Shown: piece after piece, positions 60,365 through 64,000 of the stretch
Layout: each line of letters begins with the position of its first letter
Position numbering within the stretch: the first letter of the stretch is position 1
Assembly: GCF_001655055.1 (NCBI RefSeq)
Contig: NZ_LXEW01000031.1
Span: forward strand, 1 to 64,000
Length of the DNA: 64,000 nt
Direction: 5' to 3'
Source of the DNA: Providencia heimbachae ATCC 35613
GTDB taxonomy: Bacteria > Pseudomonadota > Gammaproteobacteria > Enterobacterales > Enterobacteriaceae
The notes under the pieces: generated by a model
The model's input: only the letters and a program-made list of their open reading frames with translations
The model's database searches: none
Told to the model about the DNA's origin: nothing
Program-made: the position numbers and the translations under genes

Positions 60365-61300
60365 TTACTTTTCGCCGGGGAATAGGAATGGGTTAATGCT
60401 ACTACGAGCAAAACCTTCTTCTTCCATACGCGCATCCAGTATGATTGAGGCTAAATCATCCGCTACGGCTTCCACTTTAGCTTCTTTTTCTTGATAAAGA
60501 ATTTTGAGGTAGCTACCACAATCGCCACAACTTTCTGCTTTTACGGCTGCATTTTCATCATCAAGAGACCAATAATTCAAGTCACGAGTTTGTTCGCAAT
60601 TACTGCATTTTACGCGCACCATATGCCATTCTGTTTCACACAGATTGCAATGTAGATAACGCAGGCCTTGTGAAGTCCCGATTTGAACAATACTTGAAAC
60701 TGGCATGCTATTACACACTGGGCAAAAATGACGATGGTCACCATGTTCTGCACGTGCTTTACCTGGAATATTGGCCGCCATTTGCGCCCAATAAACGGAA
60801 AGAGCCGCCCAAACAAACATTGATTTGTCGGCTGGTACCTTCTCAAATTGCTCATTGAGTAACGCCGTTGCCATTTCTTCGAGTTCGGAGTCAGAGGCCT
60901 TATCTAAATTTTCTAACGCCGGGCGAACAGACTCAGGAACAACAGGCATCAGCTCTGCAATAATGGAATGCAATAATTTGTGCCAATGGGCTGTGCGTGG
61001 AAATGTTTTTATATCCAATGGTGGGTTATTGGTTGTCGCAGAGCGTGTTAGGACTTCCGCCATATCCATTTCTAATGGGTTATCGTGCTGCGCATTATTT
61101 TGTGCGATAGCCACTTCAGCAGCGAAATTCAGATAATCTGCAAAAGGATGTTCGCCAATACCGAGTTCTTTCAATCTTTCAGCACGTCGTTGATACAGAC
61201 TCTTTAGGTTAGGAAATAGAACTGGAGGAATAAAACCAATTCCTTTTTCTTTTAATCTTTCTTGTCCTAACTCTTCTTTAGGAACGATACGAATACCCAT
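60365..61300 (-). CDS. fdhE: Formate dehydrogenase accessory protein FdhE
   Basis: A 311-residue cytoplasmic protein (E. coli 309) needed for activity of respiratory formate dehydrogenases, which contain selenocysteine. It starts [15 protein letters not shown] and has four CxxC motifs typical of the iron-binding rubredoxin-like domains ([32 protein letters not shown]). Its position just before selA-selB joins enzyme maturation with selenocysteine insertion. Confidence 0.96.
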   Translation of the reverse strand: MGIRIVPKEELGQERLKEKGIGFIPPVLFPNLKSLYQRRAERLKELGIGEHPFADYLNFAAEVAIAQNNAQHDNPLEMDMAEVLTRSATTNNPPLDIKTFPRTAHWHKLLHSIIAELMPVVPESVRPALENLDKASDSELEEMATALLNEQFEKVPADKSMFVWAALSVYWAQMAANIPGKARAEHGDHRHFCPVCNSMPVSSIVQIGTSQGLRYLHCNLCETEWHMVRVKCSNCEQTRDLNYWSLDDENAAVKAESCGDCGSYLKILYQEKEAKVEAVADDLASIILDARMEEEGFARSSINPFLFPGEK

Positions 61301-61321
61301 TGCATTCTCTCTTTTCTATTC

Positions 61322-61351
61322 TTTATAACGACCAATTTTTATAACGACCAA
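61322..61351. repeat. 14-bp direct repeat upstream of fdhE
   Basis: TTTATAACGACCAA occurs at 61322-61335 and again at 61338-61351, a 16-base spacing. It is 22-51 bases upstream of the fdhE start and might be a binding site or a duplication. Confidence 0.6.
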
Positions 61352-61382
61352 CCTTGAGAAATTCTATTACATTTTCTCAAGG
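61352..61382. terminator. Hairpin upstream of fdhE
   Basis: CCTTGAGAAA / TTTCTCAAGG, a perfect 10-base stem followed by TGTTTTTG on the + strand. No + strand gene precedes it, so it may instead be part of the fdhE leader on the minus strand, abutting the direct repeat. Confidence 0.45.
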
Positions 61383-61807
61383 TGTTTTTGCTCATCATAT
61401 TTTATATCCGCAAAAATGCGGTTCTCTAATGTTCAGGATAAAACAAAAGTGGCTGATAGGCTACTCTAGCACTCTCATTATCAGGTGGTTAAACCCGTAG
61501 CAGATCAAGTGAAAGGCTAAAAAGTATCATGATTTATTTATTTGGTATAAATAATCTATTTTCACTATCTACTAACGATAAAATAACAAGTTCAGATGGT
61601 TGTCACGATGAATAGCAACTTGACGCTAGCCTTAATACAATTTTTTCTTGAGCCTAAACGAGTAGAAAACACATATTAAGGGTTAGATATATTTGTTCGG
61701 CTATTGGGATTTAGAAATAGAAAGGAATAAAAACATAAATATATTTAAGGGGTAATAGGGGGTGCTGATCTTTGCTGATTATTTTTATAGCATAAAAAGA
61801 GCAATAA

Positions 61808-61840
61808 ATTGCACGACCCAAACAAGTTCAGCCGTGCAAT
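61808..61840 (-). terminator. Candidate terminator of uxuA
   Basis: ATTGCACG / CGTGCAAT, a perfect 8-base stem with a 17-base loop, about 90 bases after the uxuA stop. TTTATTGCTCTTTTT follows on the minus strand. Confidence 0.5.
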
Positions 61841-61931
61841 CATGAAATAACAGTTTTTAGTTTTTAACGATATAACTGTACCTTAGTATTAAAAATACCC
61901 AATAAGAAAAGGTAAAATCGTTATTAACCGT

Positions 61932-63125
61932 CTACGCTTTTAGTAACTCAGGATAATACATACGCTTGAGCGCTAGCTCTAAACCTCTCACTTCAGCTAG
62001 ACCTTTAAGGCGTCCAATCGCTGAGTAACCTGGGTTAGTCACTTTTTTCAGGTCATCCAAAATTTGATGTCCGTGGTCCGGTCTCATTGGAATAGGCGGT
62101 AACCCTGCTGCATGGCGTTTTTGCTCAATCGCTAAAATCGCTTTAACCACTTCAAACATATCAACATCACCGGCAATATGGTTGCCTTCGTGGAAAGTAT
62201 TTGGGTTATCTTCACGAACAGTCGAGCGTAAATGGGTAAAATGGATCCGGTCACCAAAAGTATGAATCATTTTTACCAGGTCATTATCCGCTCTGACGCC
62301 GTATGAACCGGTACACATGGTGAAACCATTATGAATGCTGTCGCAGCTTTCTTTAATAAACTGCATATCTTCAATGGTTGAAACTATGCGTGGCAACCCG
62401 AGAATTGGGCGCGGTGGATCGTCCGGGTGAATGGCGAGTACTACATTTTCTTCTTCGCAAACTGGAACGATTTTCTGCAAAAAATAACGTAGATTTTCGC
62501 GTAGCTGGTTTTTATCAACATGATCATAAATGGCTAAGCGCTCACGGAACTGGTCTAATGTATAACCTTCTTCCGCTCCCGGTAAACCAGCAATAATCGT
62601 TTTAATTAGATTGTTAATATCATCAGATGACATGCGAGAATAATATTCACCTGCGGCATTAACTTCATCAGCAGAATAACTCTCTTGGGCATTCGGGCGT
62701 TTTAATATATAAATTTCAAACGCAGCAAAAGCGATATTATCAAAACGCAACGCTTTGGAACCATCCGGTAACGTATAAGCCAGATCAGTACGAGTCCAAT
62801 CTAAAATAGGCATAAAATTGTAGCAAATTGTTCGGATACCACATGATGCTAAATGACGAATACTTTGCTGGTAATGTTGAATATATTGCTCAAAATTACC
62901 TTGCTGCGTTTTTATATCTTCATGAACAGGAATACTTTCCACAACAGACCAAGTTAAACCTGCTTCTTCAATGATTGCTTTGCGCTTAAGGATTTCCTCA
63001 ACACTCCAAACTTCGCCATTTGGAATGTGATGGAGAGCAGAGACGATCCCCGTCGCCTCTGCTTGCCTTGCATCACTCAAAGAAACTGGGTCATTAGGTC
63101 CATACCAGCGCCACGTATGCTCCAT
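61932..63125 (-). CDS. uxuA: Mannonate dehydratase
   Basis: A 397-residue enzyme (E. coli 394) that dehydrates D-mannonate to 2-keto-3-deoxygluconate in glucuronate breakdown. It starts [20 protein letters not shown] and has metal-site segments [42 protein letters not shown] and [14 protein letters not shown] ribosome site precedes the ATG. It is transcribed from downstream of a UxuR/ExuR-like regulator 17 bases away, probably as one operon. uxuB and uxaC are not in the window. Confidence 0.96.
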   Translation of the reverse strand: MEHTWRWYGPNDPVSLSDARQAEATGIVSALHHIPNGEVWSVEEILKRKAIIEEAGLTWSVVESIPVHEDIKTQQGNFEQYIQHYQQSIRHLASCGIRTICYNFMPILDWTRTDLAYTLPDGSKALRFDNIAFAAFEIYILKRPNAQESYSADEVNAAGEYYSRMSSDDINNLIKTIIAGLPGAEEGYTLDQFRERLAIYDHVDKNQLRENLRYFLQKIVPVCEEENVVLAIHPDDPPRPILGLPRIVSTIEDMQFIKESCDSIHNGFTMCTGSYGVRADNDLVKMIHTFGDRIHFTHLRSTVREDNPNTFHEGNHIAGDVDMFEVVKAILAIEQKRHAAGLPPIPMRPDHGHQILDDLKKVTNPGYSAIGRLKGLAEVRGLELALKRMYYPELLKA

Positions 63126-63142
63126 GGGTGCTTCTCCTTCGA

Positions 63143-63889
63143 TTATTCAAAAATAGTCTGATAAGGAATTGTTTCAAATAAATAACCATCAAAATTAGGG
63201 TCATCAAAATCCGAAAGCTGCATTAGCGTATTTTTGACATTCTCTAAATGCTGCCACATCTCTTTTTTCGCCAATTCCGGATCGCGTTTTTGCAATGCAT
63301 TTAAAATATTTTCATGGTCAATCAACCACTTCTTTCTATAAGTCGTGTTATCGATATGCTCATGAAGTTTGTCCCACATTGGGCTATTTCGTCGAACAGC
63401 CCAAATATCGTCAATGATCTTCGCCATCATGTCGTTCTTGCTTGCGCGAGCAATTAACACATGGAATTTATGATCATTTTCGTCATCACTTTCATTATTA
63501 GCGACTTTCATTCGTTCATCTTCTAACAATGCGCGGATCTCTTGTATATCGGCTTTTGTGGCTGCCAAAGCAGCACAAGCCGCAATAGCACTTTCAATCA
63601 CCTGACGAGCTTGCAGGATTTCAAAAGGGCCATGATCCAAATTTTTAACTTCATCAATAAATAGGTCAGGGTGGTTAATCACATAAACACCTGAGCCTTT
63701 TTTGATGGAAACCAATTTTTCAATTTCAAGCATGATGAGCGCTTCACGTACCAATGAGCGGCTAACATCATATTTTTTGGCGATCTCACGTTCTGGCATT
63801 AAACGACTTCCTATCGGATATTCACCAGATGCAATGAGCTCTTTTAACTGCTGACCTAGGTACTGGTACGAGCGGTATTGAGTTTTCAT
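63143..63889 (-). CDS. GntR/FadR-family regulator, UxuR/ExuR-like
   Basis: A 248-residue repressor with an N-terminal winged helix ([30 protein letters not shown], about residues 22-51, then KKGSGVYV) and a C-terminal FCD domain ([52 protein letters not shown]). It resembles ExuR/UxuR of E. coli (about 257), which release DNA on binding hexuronates or fructuronate. It is directly upstream of uxuA, so it likely controls that gene and itself. No Shine-Dalgarno sequence is visible before ATG 63889; a palindrome occupies that place. Confidence 0.88.
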   Translation of the reverse strand: MKTQYRSYQYLGQQLKELIASGEYPIGSRLMPEREIAKKYDVSRSLVREALIMLEIEKLVSIKKGSGVYVINHPDLFIDEVKNLDHGPFEILQARQVIESAIAACAALAATKADIQEIRALLEDERMKVANNESDDENDHKFHVLIARASKNDMMAKIIDDIWAVRRNSPMWDKLHEHIDNTTYRKKWLIDHENILNALQKRDPELAKKEMWQHLENVKNTLMQLSDFDDPNFDGYLFETIPYQTIFE

Positions 63890-63895
63890 ATATGT

Positions 63896-63907
63896 ACAAC
63901 GCGTTGT
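63896..63907. promoter_or_regulatory. Perfect palindrome at the regulator start
   Basis: ACAACGCGTTGT, a 12-base perfect palindrome, lies 7 bases upstream of the regulator ATG where a ribosome site would be. It could be an autoregulatory operator or a structure limiting translation. Confidence 0.45.
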
Positions 63908-63952
63908 CGAATTAAATTTAGTTCTTCCATCCTAGATTATATCCCTCCACCG

Positions 63953-63970
63953 CAATGGTCAACCAATTTA
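63953..63970. promoter_or_regulatory. UxuR/ExuR-type operator candidate
   Basis: On the minus strand AAATTGGTTGACCATTG resembles the UxuR/ExuR consensus as I remember it (AAATTGGTATACCAATTT), with 13 of 18 positions agreeing and a GGT-N2-ACC core. It lies about 64 bases upstream of the regulator start. Confidence 0.5.
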
Positions 63971-64000
63971 TCCGATATTTCCGCTTAATAAGTTAACCAA

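Larger units (their letters stand above)
61301..61931. other. 631-base region without a gene upstream of fdhE
   Basis: No convincing coding frame in either direction. It holds a tandem 14-base direct repeat and a 10-base-stem hairpin close to fdhE, a small CCGCA/TGCGG hairpin (61408-61421), and a candidate uxuA terminator at 61808-61840. The fdhE promoter should lie here. Confidence 0.5.

Noticed and set aside
61383-61800. selC (tRNA-Sec) near selA-selB
   Set aside because: No cloverleaf, CCA end or long variable arm could be found in the gap.

Overview
The window reads as a stretch of enterobacterial chromosome, most likely Providencia or a close relative in the Morganellaceae. The evidence is a moderately AT-rich core gene set with very high similarity to E. 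coli proteins, and a polysaccharide cluster that ends at trmL, the flank I recall for Providencia O-antigen loci. I infer the genus; no search was run.

Region 1 (1-11.8 kb) is the 3' end of a surface-polysaccharide locus. It holds a 5'-truncated Wzy-type polymerase, a GT4 glycosyltransferase, an unrecognised polysaccharide protein and a second GT4 broken by a one-base frameshift; all are strikingly AT-rich. Then come wza-wzb-wzc for export and tyrosine-kinase control, a Kdo module (kdsA, kdsB, kdsD) and galE. The KdsA carries the cysteine of metal-dependent Kdo8P synthases, unlike E. coli KdsA.

Region 2 (11.9-20.97 kb) is housekeeping: trmL, a yefM-yoeB toxin-antitoxin pair with a clear operator, then cysE, gpsA, secB, yibN, envC, yibQ, tdh and kbl. 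grxC and gpmM, which E. coli has here, are absent, and YibN lacks cysteine altogether.

Region 3 (21-38.5 kb) is LPS core assembly in two blocks. The first is hldD-waaF-waaC, a GT39-type membrane transferase, waaA, coaD and mutM. The second lies between mutM and rpmG: waaL, a phosphoethanolamine transferase, three GT8 glycosyltransferases, waaP, waaG and waaQ. A decayed small reading frame lies between two of these genes.

Region 4 (38.8-46.5 kb) is conserved: rpmG, rpmB, radC, coaBC, dut, slmA, pyrE, rph, yicC, then a frameshifted dinD. The rph-pyrE attenuator hairpin is visible. Degenerate copies of a dispersed palindromic repeat lie before hldD, between dut and slmA, and between rph and yicC.

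Region 5 (46.5-64 kb) is accessory metabolism and envelope: a purine nucleoside uptake and phosphorolysis operon (NupG-like, EamA, PNP) divergent from a ROK regulator, with a perfect palindrome between them; thiM without a visible TPP riboswitch; a WaaY-like kinase; ugd and a UDP-glucuronate 4-epimerase (UDP-GalA supply); an LTA-synthase-type sulfatase; selB-selA-fdhE for selenocysteine and formate dehydrogenase; and uxuA with a UxuR/ExuR-like regulator.

A recurring oddity is that three loci (GT4 at 3.2 kb, dinD, small frame at 31.7 kb) are broken by one-base changes in runs of A. Either real decay or slippage, or base-calling errors, could explain them. No tRNA, rRNA, CRISPR array or insertion sequence was found.
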